Shown here in pieces: positions 5,891 through 13,489 of a stretch of DNA of 34,372 nucleotides. Location: contig NZ_JARGEK010000010.1 in assembly GCF_029211165.1 (NCBI RefSeq), positions 1 through 34,372 of the forward strand, read 5' to 3'. Each line of letters starts with the position of its first letter. Within the stretch, counting starts at the first letter, position 1. The stretch is from Roseisolibacter sp. H3M3-2 (GTDB lineage: Bacteria; Gemmatimonadota; Gemmatimonadetes; Gemmatimonadales; Gemmatimonadaceae). The position numbers were made by a program, and so were the translations under genes. The notes under the pieces were generated by a model. It was given only the letters and a program-made list of their open reading frames with translations. It ran no database searches and was not told the DNA's origin.

Positions 5891-8404
5891 ATGCGCCCCC
5901 TCGGCCGCCTTTCCGCCCTCGTCCTGCTCGCCCCCGCCGCGCTCGCCGCGCAGCAGGCCGCCCCCCCGCGGGGCGCCGCGCCCGGCGGCCCGGGCGGCCC
6001 GGGCGCCCGCGCCCAGGTCCCGGCGGGGCCCGGCCAGATCGCCGGCGTCGCCGTCGGCGCCGCCTCCGGCCAGCCCCTCCCCTCGGCCGCCGTCACCATC
6101 CGGTCGATGGCCGACTCCGCGCTCGTCGGCGGCGCCCTCGCCCGCCCCGACGGCTCCTTCCGCATCGAGGGGCTGCGCCCGGGGCGCTACACCGTCCGCG
6201 TCCGCGCCCTCGGCCACGCCCCGCTGCTGAAGACGGCCGTCGTCGTCACCCCCGACGCCCCGCGCGTCGACCTCGGGCGGATCGCGCTCGACCCGGTCGC
6301 CGCGACCCTGTCGGCCGTGCAGGTCGAGGCGTCGCGCGACGAGGCGTCGCTGGCGCCCGACCGCAACGCCTACTCGGTGAAGGACATGCCGGCGACGTCG
6401 GGCGGCACCGCGGTCGACGTGCTGCGCAACGTGCCGGCCGTCGAGGTCGACGGCGACAACAAGGTCAGCCTGCGCGGCAACAGCTCGGTCGTCGTCCAGA
6501 TCAACGGCCGCGTCTCGCCGATGCGCGGCGAGCAGCTCGGCAACTTCCTCGCGCAGCTCCCGGCGAACATCGTCTCGAAGGTCGAGGTGGTCTCCAACCC
6601 CTCGGCCAAGAACGACCCCGAGGGGATGGCCGGCATCATCAACATCGTCCTGAAGCAGGAGGCCGACCTCGGGACGAGCGGCGCCTTCTCGTTCGGCGGC
6701 GGCAGCACGCGCCAGATGAACGCCAACGGGAACCTCGGCCACCAGCAGGGGAAGTGGACGCTGTTCTCGAGCTACGGCTTCATGCGCGACCGCCGCACCG
6801 TCGAGGGCTACTCGACGCGCTCGGTGCTGTCGCCGTCGTTCCCCGGCTCGCTCGACGCCGAGATCGACGGCGTGATGCGCCCGGCCTCGCACAGCGCGAC
6901 GCTCACCGCCGAGTACAAGGCGGACAAGGTGAACACGCTGAGCAGCAACCTCGTGTTCAACACGCGGGCGATGGACCGCCTCAACGGGAGCTTCTACCGC
7001 GACGTCGACGGCGCGGGCGCGGTGACCGGGCGCAGCAACCAGTGGACGAACCAGGACCAGGGCGGGATGATGCTCGACTACGCGGCCACCTGGCGCCGCA
7101 CGGTCAAGCCGAACGCCAACCAGCTCGTGGTCGAGGGGCGCGTCAACCACCAGCGCGACGAGAACGACGTGCTGCTCACGCGCGAGGCGCTGAGCGGCCT
7201 CGGCGCCGCGACGGGCGCCCCCACGGGGCTCGAGACCAACCTGACCGACGAGCGCGGCACCAACGCCTTCGCGCAGCTCGACTGGACGCGCGAGCTCCGC
7301 AAGGGGACCAAGCTGGAGACGGGGTACAAGGGGACGTTCCGCCGCCAGACGAGCGACTTCGACGTCGCCACGGGCACCCGGGGCGGCGCGCTCGAGCCGC
7401 ACCTCGGCCGCAGCAACGCCTTCACCTACGACGAGCAGGTCAACGCCGCCTACGCGCTGCTGAGCCAGAACGCCGGCAAGTTCGACCTGCAGGGCGGGCT
7501 GCGCCTCGAGACGGCCGACACGCGCTTCGACCTGCGCACCACCAACCAGGCGTACGACAACGACTACAAGAGCGCCTTCCCGAGCGCGATCGTGTCGTAC
7601 AACGTCGACCCGAACCGCCAGGTCAAGGCGAGCTACTCGAAGCGCATCCAGCGCCCGTTCGTGCAGCAGCTCAACCCGTTCGGCTTCCGCGAGGACGCGC
7701 TGAACGTGTTCGAGGGCAACCCGCGCCTGCAGCCCGAGTACACGCACTCCTACGAGCTGGGCTACCAGCAGTCGCTGCCGAGGAACCTCGGCTCGCTGCA
7801 GATCACCCCGTTCTTCCGCCACACGGTGAACGCGGTGCGCCAGATCGGGACGGTCGACGACGCGGGGGTGCTGCGCGTCTCCTTCCAGAACGCGGCCACC
7901 AGCGACTCGTACGGCACCGACGCCAACCTGACCTTCCGCGCCGGCAAGATCAGCGGCTTCGGCGGCGCCAGCGTGTTCGAGAACCGCACCGACGCGGCGA
8001 ACCTGGCCAACGCGCAGTCGGTGACGGCGTTCGGCTGGGCGACGCGCGCCAACGTGACGTGGAAGGTGCTGCCGACGACCGACCTGCAGGCGTTCGGCAG
8101 CTACCGCGCGGCGATGCGCACGGAGCAAGGGCGCATGTCGCGATTCCTGATGACCAACCTCGCGGTGCGCCACAAGCTGCGCGGCGACAAGGCGACGGCC
8201 ACGCTCCGCGTGATGGACCCGTTCGGGACGATGGGGTGGACGATGCGCGCCAGCGACGGCCGCGTGATCCAGCTGATGGACCGCCGCTTCGGCGCCCGCG
8301 GCGCGTTCCTCTCGTTCAACTGGAACTTCGGCACCGCCCCGCGCATCCGGCCGCGCCCGCAGGAGGAGTCGGTCCCGCAGACGGGGCAGCCGGGGATGCC
8401 CTGA
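5891..8404 (+). CDS. TonB-dependent receptor-like outer-membrane protein (carboxypeptidase-regulatory domain, plug, OMP barrel)
   Basis: Outer-membrane protein of 837 aa. A Sec signal (MRPLGRLSALVLLAPAALAA, 1-20) is followed by a Gly/Pro-rich linker, a carboxypeptidase-regulatory-like beta-sandwich (about 48-135: IAGVAVGAASGQPLPSAAVT, GSFRIEGLRPGRYTVRVRAL), a plug domain (about 155-255: DVLRNVPAVEVDGDNKVSLR, VVQINGR, IVSKVEVVSNPSAKNDPEGM, GIINIVLK), and a long barrel with many aromatic/asparagine strands ending near SFNWNFG. This order is typical of the OMP_b-brl_3 type of TonB-linked receptor. No TonB box is obvious. The ligand is unknown and no SusD-like partner is adjacent. The start at 5891 was chosen because the signal peptide begins there. 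The 5751-5890 leader contains TACACATTTCG, possibly a promoter element. Confidence 0.88.
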   Translation: MRPLGRLSALVLLAPAALAAQQAAPPRGAAPGGPGGPGARAQVPAGPGQIAGVAVGAASGQPLPSAAVTIRSMADSALVGGALARPDGSFRIEGLRPGRYTVRVRALGHAPLLKTAVVVTPDAPRVDLGRIALDPVAATLSAVQVEASRDEASLAPDRNAYSVKDMPATSGGTAVDVLRNVPAVEVDGDNKVSLRGNSSVVVQINGRVSPMRGEQLGNFLAQLPANIVSKVEVVSNPSAKNDPEGMAGIINIVLKQEADLGTSGAFSFGGGSTRQMNANGNLGHQQGKWTLFSSYGFMRDRRTVEGYSTRSVLSPSFPGSLDAEIDGVMRPASHSATLTAEYKADKVNTLSSNLVFNTRAMDRLNGSFYRDVDGAGAVTGRSNQWTNQDQGGMMLDYAATWRRTVKPNANQLVVEGRVNHQRDENDVLLTREALSGLGAATGAPTGLETNLTDERGTNAFAQLDWTRELRKGTKLETGYKGTFRRQTSDFDVATGTRGGALEPHLGRSNAFTYDEQVNAAYALLSQNAGKFDLQGGLRLETADTRFDLRTTNQAYDNDYKSAFPSAIVSYNVDPNRQVKASYSKRIQRPFVQQLNPFGFREDALNVFEGNPRLQPEYTHSYELGYQQSLPRNLGSLQITPFFRHTVNAVRQIGTVDDAGVLRVSFQNAATSDSYGTDANLTFRAGKISGFGGASVFENRTDAANLANAQSVTAFGWATRANVTWKVLPTTDLQAFGSYRAAMRTEQGRMSRFLMTNLAVRHKLRGDKATATLRVMDPFGTMGWTMRASDGRVIQLMDRRFGARGAFLSFNWNFGTAPRIRPRPQEESVPQTGQPGMP

Positions 8405-8420
8405 GCTTCCGAACCGCGTC

Positions 8421-8488
8421 CTGCGACCTGCGCCCTGCGACCTGCGACCTGCGACCTAACGGCTACTGCTGGGTCGCAGGTCGCAGGT
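8421..8488. repeat. Heptad-repeat hairpin between convergent genes (element A)
   Basis: Five tandem 7-bp units TGCGACC (one is TGCGCCC) at about 8422-8456 face two and a half inverted units at 8472-8488. The innermost pairing is a perfect 17-bp stem (8440-8456 with 8472-8488) around a 15-base loop. The element lies between the TonB receptor and the convergent flavoenzyme gene and overlaps the last codons of the latter. It probably serves as a bidirectional terminator. The same heptad vocabulary recurs at 20275-20325 and 30351-30376. Confidence 0.8.
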
Positions 8489-9475
8489 GGACGTGATCTC
8501 GTACGACCGCAGCCGCGCGTCGTGGTCGAAGATCTGCGCGGCCACCATGAGCTCGTCCGCGCCGTGGCGCTCCGCGAAGTCGGCGAGCCCGCGGCGCACG
8601 GCGTCCGGGCCGCCCACGACGGTCGCCGACAGCACCTGCGACAGCGCGAAGCGTTCCGCCGGGTGCAGCGACGCCTCGTAGCCCGCGACCGGCGGCGGGA
8701 GCAGCCCCGGGCGCCCGCGGCGCAGGTTGACGAACGCCTGCTGCAGCGACGTGAGGAGCACCGCGGCCTCGTCGTCGGCGTCGGCGGCGATCACGTTGAC
8801 GCCGAGCATCAGGTACGGCACCTCGAGCGCGCCCGGGCGTCCCGACGCGACGAACCGCGCGCGGTAGAGGTCGGCCGCCTGCTCCAGCATCGCCGGCGCG
8901 AAGTGCGACGCGAAGGCGAACGGGAGCCCCAGCGCCGCCGCCAGCGACGCGCCGAACAGGCTGGAGCCGAGGATCCAGACGGGGACGTCGAGCCCCGCGC
9001 CGGGGACCGCGCGCACCGGCTGGTCGGGCGCCGGCGGCGCGAAGTACGCCATCAGCTCCAGCACGTCGTCGGGGAACGCGTCGGCCGCCGTCGGGTCGCG
9101 GCGCAGCGCCCGCGCGGTGATCGGGTCGCCCCCCGGCGCGCGCCCGAGCCCGAGGTCGATGCGCCCCGGGTACAGCGACGCCAGCGTCCCGAACTGCTCC
9201 GCGATCACCAGCGGCGGGTGGTTGGGGAGCATGATCCCGCCGGCGCCGACGCGGATGGTCGACGTGCCCGCCGCGACGTGCGCGATCACCACCGCGGTCG
9301 CCGCGCTCGCGACGCCCGGGATGTTGTGGTGCTCGGCGAGCCAGAAGCGGCGGTACCCCCACCGCTCGGCGTGCCGCGCCAGGTCCAGCGAGCGCCGGAA
9401 CGCGAGCGCGGCGTCGCCCCCCTCCGGGATCGGCGCGAGGTCGAGGACCGAGAGGGGGACGCGCGCGGCCGCCAC
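8456..9475 (-). CDS. LLM class flavin-dependent oxidoreductase
   Basis: Bacterial-luciferase-like monooxygenase of 339 aa, a TIM barrel that uses reduced FMN or F420; MsnO8-like subgroup. Typical blocks are [11 protein letters not shown] (9-19), [57 protein letters not shown] and [20 protein letters not shown]. The start is GTG at 9475, one base after the stop of the helix-hairpin-helix gene, so it is the last gene of a three-gene operon. Oddity: the normal family C-terminus (RLRSYEI) is followed by about a dozen residues ([12 protein letters not shown]) translated from the heptad-repeat hairpin, so the repeat has replaced or extended the native end. The substrate is unknown. Confidence 0.85.
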   Translation of the reverse strand: MAAARVPLSVLDLAPIPEGGDAALAFRRSLDLARHAERWGYRRFWLAEHHNIPGVASAATAVVIAHVAAGTSTIRVGAGGIMLPNHPPLVIAEQFGTLASLYPGRIDLGLGRAPGGDPITARALRRDPTAADAFPDDVLELMAYFAPPAPDQPVRAVPGAGLDVPVWILGSSLFGASLAAALGLPFAFASHFAPAMLEQAADLYRARFVASGRPGALEVPYLMLGVNVIAADADDEAAVLLTSLQQAFVNLRRGRPGLLPPPVAGYEASLHPAERFALSQVLSATVVGGPDAVRRGLADFAERHGADELMVAAQIFDHDARLRSYEITSTCDLRPSSSR

Positions 9476-9476
9476 C

Positions 9477-10022
9477 TCAGCGGATCTGGACGTACCGCTC
9501 CAGCCGCGCGACCTCGGCGGAGTCGACGTACTTGCCGATCTCGCGGCGGAAGCGCGCCATGTCGCGGTACGGGCGGTACTCCTCGAACTCGTGGCGCATC
9601 TTCGGGCCGACGCCCGGGATGAGCACGATCTCCTCCGCCGTCGCCGCGTTGAGGTCGAGCGGCTTCCACACCTTGGCGTAGAGCGCGCGCCGCGCCGCCG
9701 AGTCCACCTGCGCGGTCGCGAGCACGCGGTCGACCGCGCGCATGTCGGCGAACGGGCGCGCGGCCACCATCGCGTCGGCCGCCGCGGCGGGGACGCCGGC
9801 GGCGACCAGCGCGTCGCGGCGGGCGGCGTTCGGGTCGAGCATCGCGCCCGACGCCGGGGCGGCCGCGGCGGCCGCGGAGGCCGCGGCGCTGTCGCCCGAC
9901 GGGACGACGGTGGCGGTGTTGGTGGTGTCGACGCGGAGGGTGTCGGCCATCTCGCCGGTCTTCCCCTCCCCGCAGGCGGCGAGGGCGGCGATCGGCAGGG
10001 CGAGGGCGAGGCGACGGATCAT
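9477..10022 (-). CDS. Helix-hairpin-helix (ComEA-like) lipoprotein
   Basis: Exported protein of 181 aa. A lipoprotein signal, [17 protein letters not shown], puts the lipid anchor on Cys17. An Ala-rich linker is followed by two segments with helix-hairpin-helix character: one weak (about 75-105, [20 protein letters not shown]) and one clear (about 125-160, [20 protein letters not shown] then [14 protein letters not shown]). The DLNxA(T/S)xEE...IPGxG pattern is that of ComEA-type HhH domains, which bind double-stranded DNA without sequence preference. It overlaps the upstream membrane-protein gene by four bases (ATGA). A role in DNA binding at the envelope is an inference; HhH domains also serve as protein-protein modules. 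Confidence 0.75.
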   Translation of the reverse strand: MIRRLALALPIAALAACGEGKTGEMADTLRVDTTNTATVVPSGDSAAASAAAAAAPASGAMLDPNAARRDALVAAGVPAAAADAMVAARPFADMRAVDRVLATAQVDSAARRALYAKVWKPLDLNAATAEEIVLIPGVGPKMRHEFEEYRPYRDMARFRREIGKYVDSAEVARLERYVQIR

Positions 10023-10492
10023 CGGGTGGCTCCGGGTGGGGCGGTCGGGGAACGCAGCACGGGGTGGCGCCATGCGAACAACAGGCCGACGACGCCGAGC
10101 TGCGCCAGGGCGCCGGGCGCGAGCGCGGGCGTGGCGCCGCGCGCGGCGGTCCAGAAGAGCGCGAGCCCGCCGAGCGTCGGGTCGCTCTCCCGCTCGAACT
10201 CGGCGTTGCCGAGGTAGTGGAGGAGGACGCCGACGCCGCCGGCGACGACGCACAGCCACATCAGCGCCCGGAACGCCCGCAGCGCCCCGGACGATGGGCG
10301 CCGCCAGCACACGAGCGACAGCGGCACCGTCGCCCCGAGCAGGACCAGCGGCACCCACTGCCACCCCGGCTCCCAGTGCTCCAGCAGCAGCAGCTCGGCG
10401 GCCAGCCCCGCCGCGCCGACCAGCACGACCAGCAGCAGGAAGGGGCGCAGCAGGCCGTCGTCGGTGGCGGCGGTGGCGGTGGGGTCGGCCAT
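10019..10492 (-). CDS. Small polytopic membrane protein of unknown function
   Basis: 157 aa with about four predicted transmembrane helices: FLLLVVLVGAAGLAAELLLL (18-37), WVPLVLLGATVPLSLVCW, FRALMWLCVVAGGVGVLLHY and APGALAQLGVVGLLFAW. I do not recognise a family. It is the first gene of the minus-strand operon with the HhH lipoprotein and the flavoenzyme; overlapping stop and start codons indicate coupling. ATG at 10492-10490 was chosen because the helices and the operon junction fit it. The 72-bp divergent spacer to the plus-strand gene contains TATTCT (minus strand), a possible -10 box. Confidence 0.65.
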   Translation of the reverse strand: MADPTATAATDDGLLRPFLLLVVLVGAAGLAAELLLLEHWEPGWQWVPLVLLGATVPLSLVCWRRPSSGALRAFRALMWLCVVAGGVGVLLHYLGNAEFERESDPTLGGLALFWTAARGATPALAPGALAQLGVVGLLFAWRHPVLRSPTAPPGATR

Positions 10493-10564
10493 GAACGTGA
10501 GCTCGGGGTGCGGGTGGAGAATAGCGGCGTGCGCGGCCGGCCGGGCGGTGGTACCTTCGCGCCC

Positions 10565-10951
10565 ATGCCGACCCGTCGCGACTTCGTGACCCGGTGCCTG
10601 GGCGCGGTGTGGCTCGCCGCCCCGCGCCAGCCCGCGCCGCCCCATCCCACCCCGCGCCCGGGCGTGACCGGGGCGCGCGTCCTCACCCGCGCCCAGCTGG
10701 GGGAGACGCCGGCACTGGCCCCGTTATTCGACCAGGTGCGCGCGGTCCCGCAGGTCGTCGACGGGATCCGCTGCAACTGCGGGTGCGCCGAGCTGCCGGG
10801 CTACTACTCGCTCCTCTCCTGCTTCGAGGGGGACGCGATGGTGCGGCACTGCGCCGTCTGCCAGGGGCAGGCGCGCCTCGCCGTCCGGCTGCACCGCGAG
10901 GGGAAGACGCTCGACCAGATCCGCGACGCCGTCGACGCCCGGTTCGGCTGA
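10565..10951 (+). CDS. PCYCGC-motif-like protein with Tat signal
   Basis: 128 aa. The N-terminus carries a twin-arginine motif (TRRDFVTR, 3-10) with a short hydrophobic stretch, so export by the Tat route is likely. Residues 67-128 resemble the PCYCGC family: IRCNCGCAELPGYYSLLSCF, then HCAVCQGQARLAVRLHREGK and TLDQIRDAVDARFG. Cysteines 70, 72, 74, 86, 96 and 99 are placed as in that family and look like a metal or disulfide site; the family is of unsettled function, with metal binding suspected. The canonical P-C-Y-C-G-C is here R-C-N-C-G-C. It is followed nine bases later by the DUF2911 gene. TACCTT (10552-10557), just ahead of the ATG, may be a promoter -10 with a very short leader. Confidence 0.75.
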   Translation: MPTRRDFVTRCLGAVWLAAPRQPAPPHPTPRPGVTGARVLTRAQLGETPALAPLFDQVRAVPQVVDGIRCNCGCAELPGYYSLLSCFEGDAMVRHCAVCQGQARLAVRLHREGKTLDQIRDAVDARFG

Positions 10952-10960
10952 GGAGCCGAG

Positions 10961-11854
10961 ATGCCCATGCGCCACCTCGCGCTCGCCGCGGCGGCCGCCG
11001 CCTGCTGTGTCCCCGCCACCGCCGCCCGCGCGCAGATCCGCGCCAGCGAGCGCGCCGCCGTCTCGCAGACGGTCGACGGCACGACCTTCACCGTCGACTA
11101 CGCGCGCCCCCGGGTGCGCGGCCGCGACCCGCTCTTCGGCTCCCGCGCCGTGCACTGGGGCGAGACGTGGACCCCCGGCGCCAACTGGGCGACGACGCTC
11201 GAGCTGAGCCGCGCCGCGACGGTCGGCGGGCGGAAGGTGGCCAAGGGGAAGTACTCGGTGTGGATGGTCCCGCGCGCGTCGGGCAACTGGACGCTCGTGC
11301 TCGACCCCAAGCCGGACATCTTCCACATGTCGCCCCCCGACTCGAGCGCGGCGCAGGTCCGCCTCGCGGTGCGCGCCGAGCCCGCCCCGTTCACGGAGGT
11401 GCTGACCTTCGAGTTCCCCGAGGTCACGACGGGCGGCACCACCCTCGCCTTCCGCTGGGCGCGCACGCGCGTGGCGGTGCCGCTGCAGGTGGAGCCGTCG
11501 CTGGCCGTCGAGCTCCCGGAGGCCGAGGCCGCGCCGTACGTCGGGCGCTGGACGTACGTGAAGCGCGACACGCCGGACGAGAAGCCGGTGACGATCGAGT
11601 TCCGCACGCTGTACGAGGGCGGCACGCTGAAGGCGGAGTGGCTCCCCGCCGACCCGTACATGCAGCGGTTCGCGCTCGTGCGCGTGCGCCCCGACCTCTT
11701 CTTCCCCGGGCTCTACGACAAGGACGGGAAGATCTACGAGGTGATGCGCCCCGACATGGCGTTCACCTTCACGCGCGTCGGCGGCCGCCCCGACTCGCTG
11801 GAGGTGCGGTACTCGGACGACTTCCTGGCGGGGACGGCGCGGCGGAAGCCCTGA
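10961..11854 (+). CDS. DUF2911 domain-containing exported protein
   Basis: 297 aa. A Sec signal (MPMRHLALAAAAAACCVPAT, cleavage near ARAQ) precedes a DUF2911 domain at about 30-160, shown by VDYARPRVRGRDPLFGS, WGETWTPGANWATTLELSRA and KVAKGKYSVWMVPRASGNWT. The C-terminal part (about 185-290) resembles the second, beta-rich region often present in this family (YVGRWTYVKR, IEFRTLYEGGTLKAEW). The family is common in Bacteroidota and Gemmatimonadota and has no known biochemical role. The SD GAGGAG begins in the stop of the upstream gene and lies five bases before this ATG, so the two genes are translated together. Confidence 0.85.
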   Translation: MPMRHLALAAAAAACCVPATAARAQIRASERAAVSQTVDGTTFTVDYARPRVRGRDPLFGSRAVHWGETWTPGANWATTLELSRAATVGGRKVAKGKYSVWMVPRASGNWTLVLDPKPDIFHMSPPDSSAAQVRLAVRAEPAPFTEVLTFEFPEVTTGGTTLAFRWARTRVAVPLQVEPSLAVELPEAEAAPYVGRWTYVKRDTPDEKPVTIEFRTLYEGGTLKAEWLPADPYMQRFALVRVRPDLFFPGLYDKDGKIYEVMRPDMAFTFTRVGGRPDSLEVRYSDDFLAGTARRKP

Positions 11855-11877
11855 CGGCGCTCGATCGCTCGTCGACA

Positions 11878-11986
11878 GCAGGGGAATCGGATTGGACGGA
11901 TCTCACGGATCGTTCGGATCGCTCCTCGAAACCCGGAGCGCCCATCCGCCGAATCCGGTCTGATCGGACCTGATCCGATTCCCTGC
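11878..11986. repeat. Long imperfect inverted repeat between convergent genes (element B)
   Basis: GCAGGGGAATCGGAT (11878-11892) pairs with ATCCGATTCCCTGC (11973-11986), with one bulged G. Inside, several degenerate CGGAT words (ACGGATC, TCGGATC) face CCG/ATCC words, so most of the 109 bases can fold into one arm closing near GGAGC / GCTCC. No ORF makes sense here. It sits between the DUF2911 gene and the convergent amidase gene and probably terminates both. The word used is different from elements A and C. Confidence 0.7.
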
Positions 11987-11994
11987 GGCTGACC

Positions 11995-13476
11995 TTACGG
12001 CCGTCCCCGCACCACGTCCTCGATCGCCAGCCCGACCGCCAGGACGCGATCGTCGGCGTCCTGCGGGCCAGCGACCATGAGGCCGACGGGCGCGGCGCCC
12101 GGCTCGTGGCACGGGAGGGAGAGCGCGCAGCCGTCGAACAGGTTCACGATCGCCGTGTTGCGCAGCATCCGCGTGTTGTAGCGGAAGTACGTCGCGTCGT
12201 CGCGCCCCGCCTCGGCGATCGTCGGCGCGCTGTCGGGCGTGGTGGGCATGAGCAGCGCGTCGTAGCCGCGCGACGCGTCGGCGATCGTCCGCACGAAGCG
12301 GCGGCGGAGCCGGAGCAGGTCGATGTAGTCCGCGGCGCTCAGCGCCTCGCCGGGACGGATGCGCGACAGCACGCGCGGGTCGTACTGGGCCGCGCCGTCC
12401 GCCAGCCAGCGCCGGTGGATCGCGAACGCCTCGGCGCTCGCCAGCGCGCCGCGCGGGCTGACGGCCGCGGCGTCGGCGATCTCGCGCATCGGCACCTCGA
12501 CGACGACGGCGCCCGCGGCCGAGAGGCGCGCCAGCGCCGCGGCGAAGGCACGCGCGACGTCGGGCGCCAGCTCGTCGTGGAACACGGTCGTCGGCACGGC
12601 GAGGCGCAGGCCGCGCACGCGGGCCGGCGCGGGCGCCCCGGCGTCTCCCGACAGCACGCGGTCGAGCGTCACGCAGTCGGCGACGGTGCGGGCGATCGGG
12701 CCGGCGGAGTCCAGCGTGTACGACAGCGGCAGCATCCCGTCGAGCGGCACGCGGTGCGCGGTGGGCTTGAAGCCCACGAGCCCGTTCAGCGCGGCGGGGA
12801 TGCGCACCGAGCCGCCGGTGTCGGTGCCGATCGCGCCGGCCGCCATCCCGTCGGCCACCGAGACCGCCGCGCCCGACGACGAGCCGCCCGGGACGCGGCC
12901 GGCGGCGCGGTCGAAGGCGTTGCGCGGCGTCCCGTAGTGCGGGTTGATGCCGAGCCCCGAGTACGCGAACTCGGTGAGGTTCGTGCGGCCGACGATCACC
13001 GCGCCCGCCTGCCGCAGCCGCTCGACGACCGCCGAGTCGCGGGCCGCCGCCGGCGCCCGCGAGAGCACCGTCGACGCGCCGCGGGTGACGGCGCCCGCCT
13101 CGTCGAACAGGTCCTTGAGCGAGAGCGGGACGCCGGCCAGCGCGTGCAGCCGCTCCCCGGCCCGCCGGCGGGCGTCGACGCGGTCGGCGGCGGCGAGCGC
13201 CGCCTGCCGGTGCACCTCCAGGAAGGCGCGCGCGCCCTCCCCCTGCGGGTCGTCGATCGCCGCGAGCGCCCGCTCGACGAGCTGGCGGCTGGTGAGCGTG
13301 CCGGCCGCGAGCTGCCGCGAGCAGTCGGCGATGGTCATCGGGGCGATCGACATCGGGGCGGGTTCGCGTGTGGGCGCGGCGAGCGCGGGCGCCGCGCGCA
13401 CGAGCGCCGATCCGGCGAGCGCGACGGCGCCGGCGCGCGCGGCGTCGCGCAGGAAGTCGCGTCGGTCCTGGTTCAT
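11995..13476 (-). CDS. Tat-exported amidase (amidase signature family)
   Basis: 493 aa. The N-terminus has a twin-arginine motif (QDRRDFLRDAAR) and ends in a signal-peptidase-like ALAAPT at about 31-36, so the enzyme should be folded in the cytoplasm and exported. The amidase triad is complete: Lys121 in GVPLSLKDLFDEAG, cis-Ser199 in VPGGSSSGAAVS and nucleophile Ser223 in GTDTGGSVRIPAALNGLVGF; the spacings (78 and 24) match the family. It is the last gene of the four-gene amide-hydrolase operon, 13 bases behind the second amidase. The substrate is unknown; the pairing with a carbamoylase-like M20 enzyme suggests amides or ureides. Confidence 0.87.
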   Translation of the reverse strand: MNQDRRDFLRDAARAGAVALAGSALVRAAPALAAPTREPAPMSIAPMTIADCSRQLAAGTLTSRQLVERALAAIDDPQGEGARAFLEVHRQAALAAADRVDARRRAGERLHALAGVPLSLKDLFDEAGAVTRGASTVLSRAPAAARDSAVVERLRQAGAVIVGRTNLTEFAYSGLGINPHYGTPRNAFDRAAGRVPGGSSSGAAVSVADGMAAGAIGTDTGGSVRIPAALNGLVGFKPTAHRVPLDGMLPLSYTLDSAGPIARTVADCVTLDRVLSGDAGAPAPARVRGLRLAVPTTVFHDELAPDVARAFAAALARLSAAGAVVVEVPMREIADAAAVSPRGALASAEAFAIHRRWLADGAAQYDPRVLSRIRPGEALSAADYIDLLRLRRRFVRTIADASRGYDALLMPTTPDSAPTIAEAGRDDATYFRYNTRMLRNTAIVNLFDGCALSLPCHEPGAAPVGLMVAGPQDADDRVLAVGLAIEDVVRGRP

Positions 13477-13489
13477 GGGTCGCGCGGCG

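Noticed and set aside
5096-8173. Minus-strand frame of 1025 codons opposite the receptor and the KSTA gene
   Set aside because: Antisense shadow; its periodic C-terminal region only mirrors the KSTA repeat.
8421-8488. Heptad repeats considered as a transposon end or IS remnant
   Set aside because: No transposase, no target duplication and no terminal structure beyond the hairpin.
5737-8496. A 919-codon plus-strand frame parallel to the TonB receptor
   Set aside because: It is the +1-shifted shadow of the receptor gene, Arg/Pro-rich with no signal peptide or motif, while the receptor frame has signal, plug and barrel.
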